Source of the DNA: Nocardiopsis_B sediminis
GTDB taxonomy: Bacteria; Actinomycetota; Actinomycetes; Streptosporangiales; Streptosporangiaceae
Length of the DNA stretch: 64,000 nucleotides
Direction of reading: 5' to 3'
Assembly (NCBI RefSeq): GCF_042650565.1
Contig: NZ_JBHSBH010000009.1
Location: 1 to 64,000, forward strand
The translations under genes and the position numbers were made by a program. Below the pieces are notes generated by a model. It had not been told where the DNA came from, made no database searches, and worked only from the letters and a program-made list of their open reading frames with translations. Below are positions 8,734 to 15,457 of the stretch, in pieces. Numbering within the stretch: position 1 is the first letter of the stretch; every line of letters starts with the position of its first letter.

Positions 8734-9132
8734 GTGGGCCAAAAAGCGGTGGAGGAAGCGGTAGCACCCGAGGCACACTCACCCCAGGAGGAGCCCGATC
8801 CGGCGGCCGCGCCCGAGGACGGGCGGCCCGGCAACGGTCCGGCACCCGGCCCCGGCGGCGAAGCGCCCGGATGGCTCTCCCAGGTCCCCTACTTCCTGGT
8901 GCTGGCGACCATGGCGGCGGGGATCGTCGTCGTGGCCGCCGCCTACTTCAAGCGCGGCCCGGCGCTGATCGCCGGCGCCCTGCTGCTGGCCGCGGCGTTC
9001 CGGTGGCTGCTGCCCCCCGAGAAGATCGGCATGCTGGCCGTGCGCAGCCGCTGGATCGACATCGCCACCGTCACCGGCCTGGCCTTCGCCCTGATCGTGC
9101 TTGCATGGGTAGCGCCGCAGCTGTCGGCGTAG
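8734..9132 (+). CDS. DUF3017 family membrane protein
   Basis: About 132 residues. The N-terminal 45 residues are Glu/Pro/Gly-rich and disordered. They are followed by three hydrophobic segments: WLSQVPYFLVLATMAAGIVV, LIAGALLLAAAFRWLLP and IATVTGLAFALIVLAWVAP. The RWLLPPEKIGMLAVRSR segment between the second and third is typical of the DUF3017 family, which in actinobacteria lies downstream of folD and near icd or mdh. The GTG start at 8734 is preceded by GTGAGG, but other GTG codons and ATG-like starts up to 8629 are open, so the start is uncertain. Function unknown. Confidence 0.78.
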   Translation: MGQKAVEEAVAPEAHSPQEEPDPAAAPEDGRPGNGPAPGPGGEAPGWLSQVPYFLVLATMAAGIVVVAAAYFKRGPALIAGALLLAAAFRWLLPPEKIGMLAVRSRWIDIATVTGLAFALIVLAWVAPQLSA

Positions 9133-9384
9133 GCGTCTAATAAGCTTGATATCGAGATACCGCATATGTTCGATCGACGGAGCCGCTGACAGGCCGGTGG
9201 GGCCGCTGTGCAGGCGTGCAGACCCGGTGCCGGCGCGGTCCACGGCTTTGCGGCCGTCTCACGAGGCACGGCGTGGGCCGCACGCCGGCGTCGCGCCGTG
9301 TGAACCCCGGTGCGACCCGCTGCGTCCGGGCCGGGCCTCCCGTCACACGACGGCCAACCGCAATGAAGGGACAGCCACGCAGCC
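9133..9384 (+). promoter_or_regulatory. icd upstream region with an imperfect palindrome
   Basis: 252 bases. A less GC-rich start contains CTTGATATCGAG (9145-9156), a 10-of-12 palindrome centred on GATATC and possibly an operator. AAGGGA before ATG 9385 is the icd ribosome site. No regulator can be named. Confidence 0.3.
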
Positions 9385-10602
9385 ATGGCCAAGATCAAGG
9401 TTGAGAACCCCGTAGTCGAGCTCGACGGCGACGAGATGACCCGCATCATCTGGTCGTTCATCAAGGAGCGGCTGATCCTGCCGTACCTGGACGTCGACCT
9501 GAAGTACTACGACCTCGGCATGGAGGAGCGCGACCGCACCGACGACCAGATCACGGTCGACGCCGCGAACGCGATCAAGGAGTTCGGGGTCGGCGTCAAG
9601 TGCGCGACCATCACCCCCGACGAGGCCCGGGTCGAGGAGTTCGGCCTCAAGAAGATGTGGCGCTCGCCCAACGGCACCATCCGCAACATCCTCGGCGGCG
9701 TCGTCTTCCGCGAGCCGATCATCTGTGAGAACGTCCCCCGGCTGGTCCCGGGCTGGACCAAGCCCATCATCATCGGCCGCCACGCCCACGGCGACCAGTA
9801 CCGGGCCAGCGACTTCAAGGTGCCCGGCCCCGGCACGGTGACCATCACCTACACGCCCGAGGACGGCGGCGAGCCCATCGAGATGGAGGTCGCCAACTTC
9901 CCCGAGGGCGGCGGCATCGCCATGGGCATGTACAACTACCGCAGGTCCATCGAGGACTTCGCGCGCGCCAGCCTGAACTACGGCCTCGACCGCGGGTACC
10001 CCGTGTACCTGTCGACCAAGAACACCATCCTCAAGGCCTACGACGGCATGTTCAAGGACGTGTTCGCCGAGATCTTCGAGACCGAGTTCAAGGAGCGGTT
10101 CGACGCCGCCGGCATCACCTACGAGCACCGGCTGATCGACGACATGGTCGCCGCGGCGCTCAAGTGGGAGGGCGGCTACGTCTGGGCCACCAAGAACTAC
10201 GACGGTGACGTGCAGTCCGACACCGTCGCGCAGGGCTTCGGGTCGCTGGGCCTGATGACCTCGGTGCTGCGCACCGCCGACGGCCGCACGGTCGAGGCCG
10301 AGGCCGCCCACGGCACGGTCACCCGCCACTACCGCCAGCACCAGCAGGGCAAGCCCACCTCCACCAACCCGATCGCGTCCATCTTCGCCTGGACACGCGG
10401 CCTGGAGCACCGCGGCAAGCTCGACGGCACCCCGGCGGTGACCGGGTTCGCCACCGCGCTGGAGGACGTCGTCATCAAGACCGTCGAGGGCGGCCAGATG
10501 ACCAAGGACCTCGCGCTGCTGGTGGGGGCCGACCAGGAGTGGCTGACCACCGAGCAGTTCCTGGCCGCGCTGGACGAGAACCTCCAGAAGCGCCTCGCCT
10601 GA
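9385..10602 (+). CDS. icd: NADP-dependent isocitrate dehydrogenase, homodimeric eukaryote-like type
   Basis: A 405-residue enzyme that oxidatively decarboxylates isocitrate to 2-oxoglutarate in the TCA cycle. The N-terminus KIKVENPVVELDGDEMTRII and the segments SPNGTIRNILGGVVFREPI, GRHAHGDQYRA and EAAHGTVTRHYR are those of the dimeric subfamily II (as in mitochondria and many actinobacteria), not the E. coli type and not the monomeric Idh type. Catalytic Lys/Tyr and metal Asp regions (IDDMVAAALKWEGGYVW, NYDGDVQSD) are present. It is a single-gene unit closed by a strong hairpin. Confidence 0.97.
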   Translation: MAKIKVENPVVELDGDEMTRIIWSFIKERLILPYLDVDLKYYDLGMEERDRTDDQITVDAANAIKEFGVGVKCATITPDEARVEEFGLKKMWRSPNGTIRNILGGVVFREPIICENVPRLVPGWTKPIIIGRHAHGDQYRASDFKVPGPGTVTITYTPEDGGEPIEMEVANFPEGGGIAMGMYNYRRSIEDFARASLNYGLDRGYPVYLSTKNTILKAYDGMFKDVFAEIFETEFKERFDAAGITYEHRLIDDMVAAALKWEGGYVWATKNYDGDVQSDTVAQGFGSLGLMTSVLRTADGRTVEAEAAHGTVTRHYRQHQQGKPTSTNPIASIFAWTRGLEHRGKLDGTPAVTGFATALEDVVIKTVEGGQMTKDLALLVGADQEWLTTEQFLAALDENLQKRLA

Positions 10603-10631
10603 TCCTCAGCGATCGCGCGCCTGCACGACCC

Positions 10632-10664
10632 GGGCCGCCCCGCCGCACCGCGGCGGGGCGGCCC
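10632..10664 (+). terminator. icd terminator
   Basis: Perfect 15-bp GC-rich stem GGGCCGCCCCGCCGC / GCGGCGGGGCGGCCC with 3-base loop, 30 bases past the icd stop and followed by CCTTGCG. Confidence 0.85.
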
Positions 10665-10846
10665 CTTGCGTGGGCCCCGGGACGGCCGGCGGGGCTCCGC
10701 GGATTCCGGTCATGGGATTCCCGGTTTTCGCCCGCGCGGGCGCACGGGGTGCGAGAATGAATCACGTCGACACGGACGGTGAACGTTCCGGGGTGGTGCG
10801 TCGAACGCCACCCCTGTGCGATTCGCGCAGTTCGCGAACATTGCCC

Positions 10847-11021
10847 TATATTGGGACCATCGGCCCGTCGGCATGCCCGATGGTCCGTGGTCGCGGCCCC
10901 GTCTCAGACGAGGCCATCGCAGACCGACGTGCCGGCCACGCGCCCGCTGGGGGGTAGGCGCGCGCGGTGCGGAACGTCAAGGGAAGGGCCCGTCGCTTCG
11001 GCGACGGGCCCTTTCTCTTTT
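10847..11021 (+). ncRNA. Possible small RNA between icd and the LCP gene
   Basis: The -10-like TATATT at 10847-10852 is followed by a 10-bp hairpin (10854-10863/10877-10886) and ends in a textbook terminator with U-tract (10984-11021). icd already has its own terminator, so this second one suggests a separate plus-strand transcript of about 160 bases. The only in-frame ORF (10757-10957) has non-coding-like codon use. A perfect palindrome TTCGCGAA (10831-10838) just upstream of the -10 could be an operator. No -35 consensus is visible, so the call is tentative; the terminator may simply serve the convergent LCP gene. Confidence 0.3.
10984..11021 (+). terminator. Rho-independent terminator with U-tract
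   Basis: Perfect 13-bp stem AAGGGCCCGTCGC / GCGACGGGCCCTT with TTCG tetraloop and TCTCTTTT tail on the plus strand. It lies 69 bases beyond the stop of the convergent minus-strand LCP gene and could also act on that side. Confidence 0.85.
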
Positions 11022-11089
11022 CCCGTGTGCTCTTCTCCCGCCGGCCGCGGTGCGCGCCCCGCCGGGGACGCGCACCGCGGCCGCGCGGA

Positions 11090-12292
11090 TCAGTCCTGGA
11101 GCGCCGACTCCGGGATCTCGCGGCCCTCCCGCATGGCCGAGAACATCTCCTCCGACAGCGCCTCGTCCCACAGCACCACCGACCCGGCATCGGGCAGCGT
11201 GGGCGTGGAGCCCACGGGCACCGAGGTGGTCACCGGATCCTCGCGCATGGCCAGCGCCAGGCCGGCGAGGTCGCTGAGGTGGTCGTCCTGGCCGACCATG
11301 AAGGTCTCCGTGCCCTCGGTGACCAGCGGCACCGACTTGAACGGGTTGACCAGGGTCTCGGTGGCGGTGGACTGCTCGATCAGCGCGCTGAAGAACTCGC
11401 GCTGGCGCTGGATGCGGTCGAGGTCGGCGCGGATCGTGGCGCGCGTGCGCACGTAGCCCAGCGCGGTCTGCCCGTCCATCTGCTGGCAGCCCGCCTCGAT
11501 GTCCAGCCCCGCCTTGGGGTCCTCCATCGCCTCCTCCGGGCACATCTCCACGCCGCCCACGGCGTCGACGATGTCGACGAACCCCGCGAAGCCGATCTCG
11601 ACGTAGTGGTCGATGCGCACCCCGCTGGCGTCCTCGAACGCCTGCACCAGGGTGTCGGGGCCGCCGCCCAGGTCCTCGGAGAACGCGGCGTTGATCTTGT
11701 TCTCGCCGATCCCGGGGATGGGGACGTAGGAGTCGCGCGGGACGCTGATGATGGAGGGCCGGGCGCCCTCCTCCTCGGGCACGTACAGCACCATGATGGT
11801 GTCGGTGCGCTTGCCCTCGGCCTGGCCGGTGCGCAGGTTGTTCAGGTCGTCGTCGCTGAGGCCCTCGCGGCTGTCGGAGCCCACGATCATGTAGGTCGTG
11901 CCCGGCTGGTCGGCGGGGCGCGCCTCGGGCAGGGCGTCGAGCCGCACGAGCCGGGAGTCGGCCCAGAAGTAGAACGCCGCCGGGACCACGATGAGCACGA
12001 CGAGCAGCACGACCAGGACGGTGGACAACGTCGAGCGGCGGCGACGGCGGCGGTGCTCGCGCTCGCGGCGCGCGCGCCCGGTGCCGTCGAATTCGCGCCC
12101 GCGCGGGGGCCGGGGCGTCCCGCCCCCGGACGGGGATCGTCGTTCCGGCCCGCCGGCCGAGCGCTGTCCGTACTCGCGGGGCCGGTACATGCGCTCGATC
12201 TCGTCGGCGCCGCCGTCGCCCCCGCGGCGGAACACCGCGGTGCGGTCGGCGTCGTTCCCGCTTCGGTCTCGCCTGCTCGGCCCGTCAGCCAT
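11090..12292 (-). CDS. LytR-CpsA-Psr (LCP) family cell-wall glycopolymer ligase
   Basis: A 400-residue protein. The first 85 residues are charged and cytoplasmic, ending in RRRRRR, followed by one membrane segment LSTVLVVLLVVLIVVPAAFYF. The outside LCP domain shows IVGSDSREGL, the DTIMVLYV and SVPRDSYVPIPG motif, NKINAAF and, further on, LGYVRTRATIRADLDRIQRQ, which hold the Arg/Asp residues that bind polyprenyl pyrophosphate in the family. LCP enzymes transfer polymers (teichoic acids, arabinogalactan or capsule) from lipid carriers to peptidoglycan. There is no LytR_C domain, unlike the second LCP protein at 62066-63667. The ATG start follows AAGAG. Confidence 0.93.
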   Translation of the reverse strand: MADGPSRRDRSGNDADRTAVFRRGGDGGADEIERMYRPREYGQRSAGGPERRSPSGGGTPRPPRGREFDGTGRARREREHRRRRRRSTLSTVLVVLLVVLIVVPAAFYFWADSRLVRLDALPEARPADQPGTTYMIVGSDSREGLSDDDLNNLRTGQAEGKRTDTIMVLYVPEEEGARPSIISVPRDSYVPIPGIGENKINAAFSEDLGGGPDTLVQAFEDASGVRIDHYVEIGFAGFVDIVDAVGGVEMCPEEAMEDPKAGLDIEAGCQQMDGQTALGYVRTRATIRADLDRIQRQREFFSALIEQSTATETLVNPFKSVPLVTEGTETFMVGQDDHLSDLAGLALAMREDPVTTSVPVGSTPTLPDAGSVVLWDEALSEEMFSAMREGREIPESALQD

Positions 12293-12411
12293 CTCTTCGG
12301 TCGCCCATCTGTCGGTCCCCCATGTCGAGGCTTTCGTCCGGTAAGACTCGGCACATGGTAGTTCGGTTCAGAAGTGGCGTGACCAGGACGGGCGCCAGAG
12401 GGTGATCCAGG

Positions 12412-12813
12412 TCACCCGCAGTTGGTGCCGGCCTTGCCCGCCTGCCCGGTGCCGGTGATGCCGCTCCAGGTCACGCACTGTCCCCGGGCCTCCAGGTAGA
12501 CCGGGCCCGCGTACTCGGTGAAGTCGCCGGTGTCCAGGGCGGCGGAGTCGGGGTCGTCGGAGCGCGCCAGCTGGACGTCCATCGGCAGCCGTTCGCCCGC
12601 ATCGGCGCGGACGTTGACCGCGCAGTTGCGGCCGTTGGCGGCGTTGTAGGTGAGAAAGACCGTGCCGGCCCCGCCGGGCAGGTCGGCGGAGTTGACGACC
12701 CCGTACCCGGAGCCGCAGACGTCGTTGTATGAGGCGGCGGATGCGGGGGCCGCCAGGACGGCGGCCGTGGTGAGGGCCGCGGCCAGGGCCGCGCTCGCGG
12801 CGGCCGTCTTCAT
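12412..12813 (-). CDS. Secreted protein similar to spore-associated protein A
   Basis: About 133 residues. A signal peptide MKTAAASAALAAALTTAAVL ending APASA-A is followed by a 105-residue domain starting YNDVCGSGYGVVNS, with FLTYNAANGRNCAVNVRAD, YAGPVYLEARGQCVTWSGI and a final TNCG. The four cysteines and these phrases match what I remember of the Streptomyces SapA family (spore-associated, surface-located, function unknown). The ATG 12813 start gives a clean signal peptide; ATG 12852 (15 residues longer) is also open. It lies downstream of nothing obvious and is read in the same direction as the LCP gene. Confidence 0.8.
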   Translation of the reverse strand: MKTAAASAALAAALTTAAVLAAPASAASYNDVCGSGYGVVNSADLPGGAGTVFLTYNAANGRNCAVNVRADAGERLPMDVQLARSDDPDSAALDTGDFTEYAGPVYLEARGQCVTWSGITGTGQAGKAGTNCG

Positions 12814-12994
12814 CGGGAATCGCACGTGGGGACCGGGTTTCGTCATTGCCGGAAGGGGCCGGACGGCGGAGGAGAGGGCCACGGCACCGGGCGGACCCGG
12901 CCGGGGCGGCGGGCCACCGATTCTAGGCCATACCCGCGCGGCCGCCCGGCCGGATCCGACCGCCACCGATCAGGCCGCCGGTCGGGCAGCAGGA

Positions 12995-13114
12995 TCACGT
13001 ATCGAGCAACGGATTCTCGATGAGAAGGCCGCCGAACCTTTGGCCGTGCTGTAGGTCTTCGGAGAGCAGCCTCACGGCTCCCGCCCCGAGTGCCGTCTCG
13101 ACGGCACGGAGAGT
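12995..13114 (-). pseudogene. Remnant of a VapC-type PIN-domain toxin (C-terminal 39 residues only)
   Basis: Directly after the antitoxin gene, in another frame, the minus strand encodes LRAVETALGAGAVRLLSED followed by LQHGQRFGGLLIENPLLDT and a stop. A stretch like AxxAGAxxLxSEDLQHGQxxxGLxIxNP is the usual C-terminus of VapC PIN-domain toxins. The roughly 90 N-terminal residues that carry the first catalytic aspartate and other acidic residues are absent, and no start is available. The toxin is therefore deleted down to its tail. The junction is immediately beside the antitoxin stop codon. Confidence 0.75.
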
Positions 13115-13121
13115 GCGTCGG

Positions 13122-13361
13122 TCACCGGTCGTACAGCTCCCCGCGGGTCCAGTGAGGCGCCTGGCGCCCCGAGCCGGCGGCCTCGTTCATGGACTCCAGC
13201 GCTGCGAGCATCGCCTGGTTGCGTCGGCTCCGGGCCGCGATCCGGTCCCTCAGATTCCGCGCCACCATGGCGCTGACGGAGGTGCCTTCCTCAGCTGCCA
13301 GGATCTTCGCCTCGCGGACGAGTTCCTCATCGAGTTGGATGGTCACGTTTCTGGTCGCCAT
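13122..13361 (-). CDS. VapB-like ribbon-helix-helix antitoxin, now without an intact toxin
   Basis: 79 residues. The N-terminal strand-helix-helix RNVTIQLDEELVREAKILAA followed by EEGTSVSAMVARNLRDRI is a CopG/VapB-type DNA-binding fold; the C-terminal tail ending HWTRGELYDR is the kind of segment that wraps a PIN toxin. Such genes normally overlap vapC, but here only the tail of the toxin remains downstream (12995-13114). GTG 13367 is an alternative start two codons upstream. The ORF itself is intact, so it may persist as a repressor or as an anti-toxin against toxins encoded elsewhere (inference). Confidence 0.82.
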   Translation of the reverse strand: MATRNVTIQLDEELVREAKILAAEEGTSVSAMVARNLRDRIAARSRRNQAMLAALESMNEAAGSGRQAPHWTRGELYDR

Positions 13362-13471
13362 GGCCACAGTCTCGCGTGTGCTCCACCCGTTCGTGTGTTG
13401 GCCCGCGGCGTCGGGCGTCGGAGAGTAGCGTGTTCGCTCCCGCCCCGACGACCGCGGAGGCCCATTCGCGT

Positions 13472-14176
13472 ATGAGCACCACGACCACCGCTACCGACCC
13501 GGCGGGCTACTGGGACCGCTATGCCTCCGGCGTCGCCGAGGCCACCCCCGAGGAGGCACTGAAGACGGCGTTCGGCTGGTGCCAGTACGACGGGCACGGC
13601 CCCGGTGACGAACTCCTCGGTGACCCGGCCACCGCCCTGGAGTTGGGTTCGGGGCGCGGCAACGCGGTCGCCGCCCTGGCCACCAAGGGGATCGCGGCAA
13701 CCGGGGTCGACGTGTCACCGGCGCAGTGCGAGAAGGCGCATCAGCGGTGGGGGGACCTGCCCGGCGCCGAGTTCGTCGAGGCCGACGTGGTCGACTACCT
13801 GGCCGCGGCGGCCACGGCCGGGCGCAGGTGGGATGCGATCTACTCGATCTGGGCCGCCGCCTGGTTCACCGACCCCGAACAGCTTCTCCCGCTGGTCCTC
13901 GACCGGCTGGAGCCCGGCGGCCGGCTGGTGTTCTCCCATGCCCCGCCGGTACCCGGCTCCTACGGGGCGCAGGGGATGTACGCGCAGGGCTTCAAGGGCC
14001 GACGGGTGTGGATGTACCGGTGGGCCTACGAGCCCGAGGAGTGGACGGCGATCCTGCGCGGCCACGGGTTCGTTGACGTGGACGTGCGCGTCGTGGCGGC
14101 GCCCGATCCCGAGCTGGTGGGCACCCTGATCGGTACCGCTCACCGCGACGGCGCCAGGGGCGTTGTGGGCCTGTGA
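13472..14176 (+). CDS. Class I SAM-dependent methyltransferase
   Basis: 234 residues. Motif I ELGSGRGNAVAALA lies near residue 55 with the acidic GVDVSPAQ after the second strand; EFVEADVVDYL and WDAIYSIWAAAWFTDP correspond to motifs II and III, and LEPGGRLVFSH to the later strand. It is of the Methyltransf_25/11 type, whose substrates cannot be read from sequence. The ATG at 13472 fits the domain start; the frame is open upstream to 13376. Divergent from the antitoxin gene with about 110 bases between. Confidence 0.85.
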   Translation: MSTTTTATDPAGYWDRYASGVAEATPEEALKTAFGWCQYDGHGPGDELLGDPATALELGSGRGNAVAALATKGIAATGVDVSPAQCEKAHQRWGDLPGAEFVEADVVDYLAAAATAGRRWDAIYSIWAAAWFTDPEQLLPLVLDRLEPGGRLVFSHAPPVPGSYGAQGMYAQGFKGRRVWMYRWAYEPEEWTAILRGHGFVDVDVRVVAAPDPELVGTLIGTAHRDGARGVVGL

Positions 14177-14242
14177 GGGGGTGTTCGACGAGGCCCGTGA
14201 CCGGAGGGTGCTCTGGCCACGGGCCGAGGGTGAACGACGAGA

Positions 14243-14404
14243 TCAGGTCTGGAAGCCGGTGTTGCCGTACACGGGGTGTTCGCAGAGGTAGTTCCGGAGT
14301 TCGGGTTCGGTCATCCGGGCGAGGGTTTCGCGGACGTGGGCGTCCCATTTCTCGCGGATGGCGACGGGCTCGTTCGGGGGGAGTTTGGCCACGCTGGCGT
14401 CCAT
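14243..14404 (-). CDS. Small hypothetical protein, start codon overlapping the divergent XRE gene
   Basis: A 53-residue ORF beginning MDASVAKLPPNEPVAIREKW and ending PVYGNTGFQT. Its codons are strongly G/C-ending, and the helix-rich sequence with EPELRNYLCEHP looks protein-like. Its ATG (14404-14402) and the ATG of the divergent XRE gene (14403-14405) share a CATG. Neither has a Shine-Dalgarno, so one or both may be leaderless. A longer version starting at 14494 would overlap the XRE gene. I do not recognise the family; it could be a spurious antisense frame. Confidence 0.45.
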   Translation of the reverse strand: MDASVAKLPPNEPVAIREKWDAHVRETLARMTEPELRNYLCEHPVYGNTGFQT

Positions 14405-15278
14405 GACTGACAAGGCATCGCCGACCGGGCCTACGGTGGCGCGCTGGATCCTGGCCCGGGAGCTGAGGCGGCTACGTGGCGATCGGGGGTTCACCGCGGT
14501 GGTGAAGGCGGCGCAGACGCAGCCGTCGTCGCTCTCGCGGTGGGAGTCAGGAAAAGCGGACGGGCAGGTTCCCGGCGTCCACAGCCTGGAACGGCTCCTT
14601 GCGCACTACGAGACCGGGCCGGAGGAGACGGCCCGGATCATGGAACTGCGCGAGGTGGCCAAGACTCCCGGGTGGTGGCAGGGCCACGACGTCGAAAAGC
14701 ACTATGGCACGTTCATCGGACTGGAAGAGGCCGCGCGCGAGTTTTCAAGCTTTGAGGCGCAGATCGTCCCTGGACTGTTCCAGACGGAGGACTATGCCCG
14801 CGCGGTGATTCGCGCCGTCCGCGCCCCCGACCGCGTCAGTGCGGCTGAGGTGGATGACCTGGTCCAGGTGCGCATGCGTCGGCAAGCGGCCTGGATGGAA
14901 CGTGGAACGCCCCACGTATGGGCGATCATCGGCGAGGCAGCTGTTCGTCAGCGGGTCGGAGGGCCCGCCGTCATGGGTGCCCAGGTTCAGCACCTTCTAG
15001 ACTTGAGCGACAAGTCGGAACGCGTCACTTTGCAAGTGCTCCCTTTCGCTGCCGGTAGCCACAGCGCCATGGAAATGGCAGGTTTCACGGTCATCGACGT
15101 GGAAGACGCGGGGTTGGCGACGGTGTACGTCGAAGGGCCGACGGCGACCCTCTTCCTTGATTCGCCGTCGGATATGCAGCACTACCGGCGCGTTTTCGAA
15201 CACCTGCGCAAAGCCGCGCTCAACACCCCTGACAGCCTGGCTCTCCTGACCAGCATCAAGGAAGGTCTCGCACATTGA
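14403..15278 (+). CDS. XRE helix-turn-helix protein with DUF5753 domain
   Basis: 291 residues. The N-terminal XRE domain starts ARELRRLRGDRGFTAVVKAA and includes SSLSRWESGK; the C-terminal DUF5753 domain shows FEAQIVPGLFQTEDYARAVI and the phrases VRMRRQAAWMERG and LQVLPFAAGSHSAMEMAGF. Proteins of this kind (WhiJ-like) pair with a small DUF397 protein encoded directly downstream, as here (stop and start overlap in TTGA), and influence development and antibiotic production in Streptomyces. ATG 14403 was chosen because the helix-turn-helix begins shortly after. ATG 14358 is also open. Confidence 0.9.
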   Translation: MTDKASPTGPTVARWILARELRRLRGDRGFTAVVKAAQTQPSSLSRWESGKADGQVPGVHSLERLLAHYETGPEETARIMELREVAKTPGWWQGHDVEKHYGTFIGLEEAAREFSSFEAQIVPGLFQTEDYARAVIRAVRAPDRVSAAEVDDLVQVRMRRQAAWMERGTPHVWAIIGEAAVRQRVGGPAVMGAQVQHLLDLSDKSERVTLQVLPFAAGSHSAMEMAGFTVIDVEDAGLATVYVEGPTATLFLDSPSDMQHYRRVFEHLRKAALNTPDSLALLTSIKEGLAH

Positions 15279-15451
15279 GCACCCTGGAGTTCCGTAGATC
15301 GTCCTACAGCGGGGGGTCGGGCAACTGCGTGGAAGTCGCGGACACTCCGACCCTCCACGCCGTGCGCGACTCCAAGACGCCGGGGCAGCCGCCGCTTGCG
15401 TTCTCCCACGCGGAGTGGCAAGCATTCCTCACTGACATCGCCAGCCTGTAG
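15275..15451 (+). CDS. DUF397 domain protein, partner of the XRE/DUF5753 regulator
   Basis: 58 residues, shorter than the usual tracks report. Typical DUF397 layout: TLEFRRSSYSGGSGNCVEVA, then VRDSKTPGQPPLAFSHAEW and QAFLTDI. It starts with TTG overlapping the XRE stop (TTGA), with GGAAGG upstream. In Streptomyces such small proteins act with or against the neighbouring XRE-DUF5753 regulator, possibly as an antitoxin-like or anti-regulator partner. Confidence 0.9.
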   Translation: MSTLEFRRSSYSGGSGNCVEVADTPTLHAVRDSKTPGQPPLAFSHAEWQAFLTDIASL

Positions 15452-15457
15452 GGACGC

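Noticed and set aside
10757..10957. A possible 66-residue ORF (MNHVDTDGERSG...) before the second terminator
   Set aside because: Third codon positions are not G/C-rich as in the other genes and no ribosome site precedes it; better viewed as part of a non-coding transcript.
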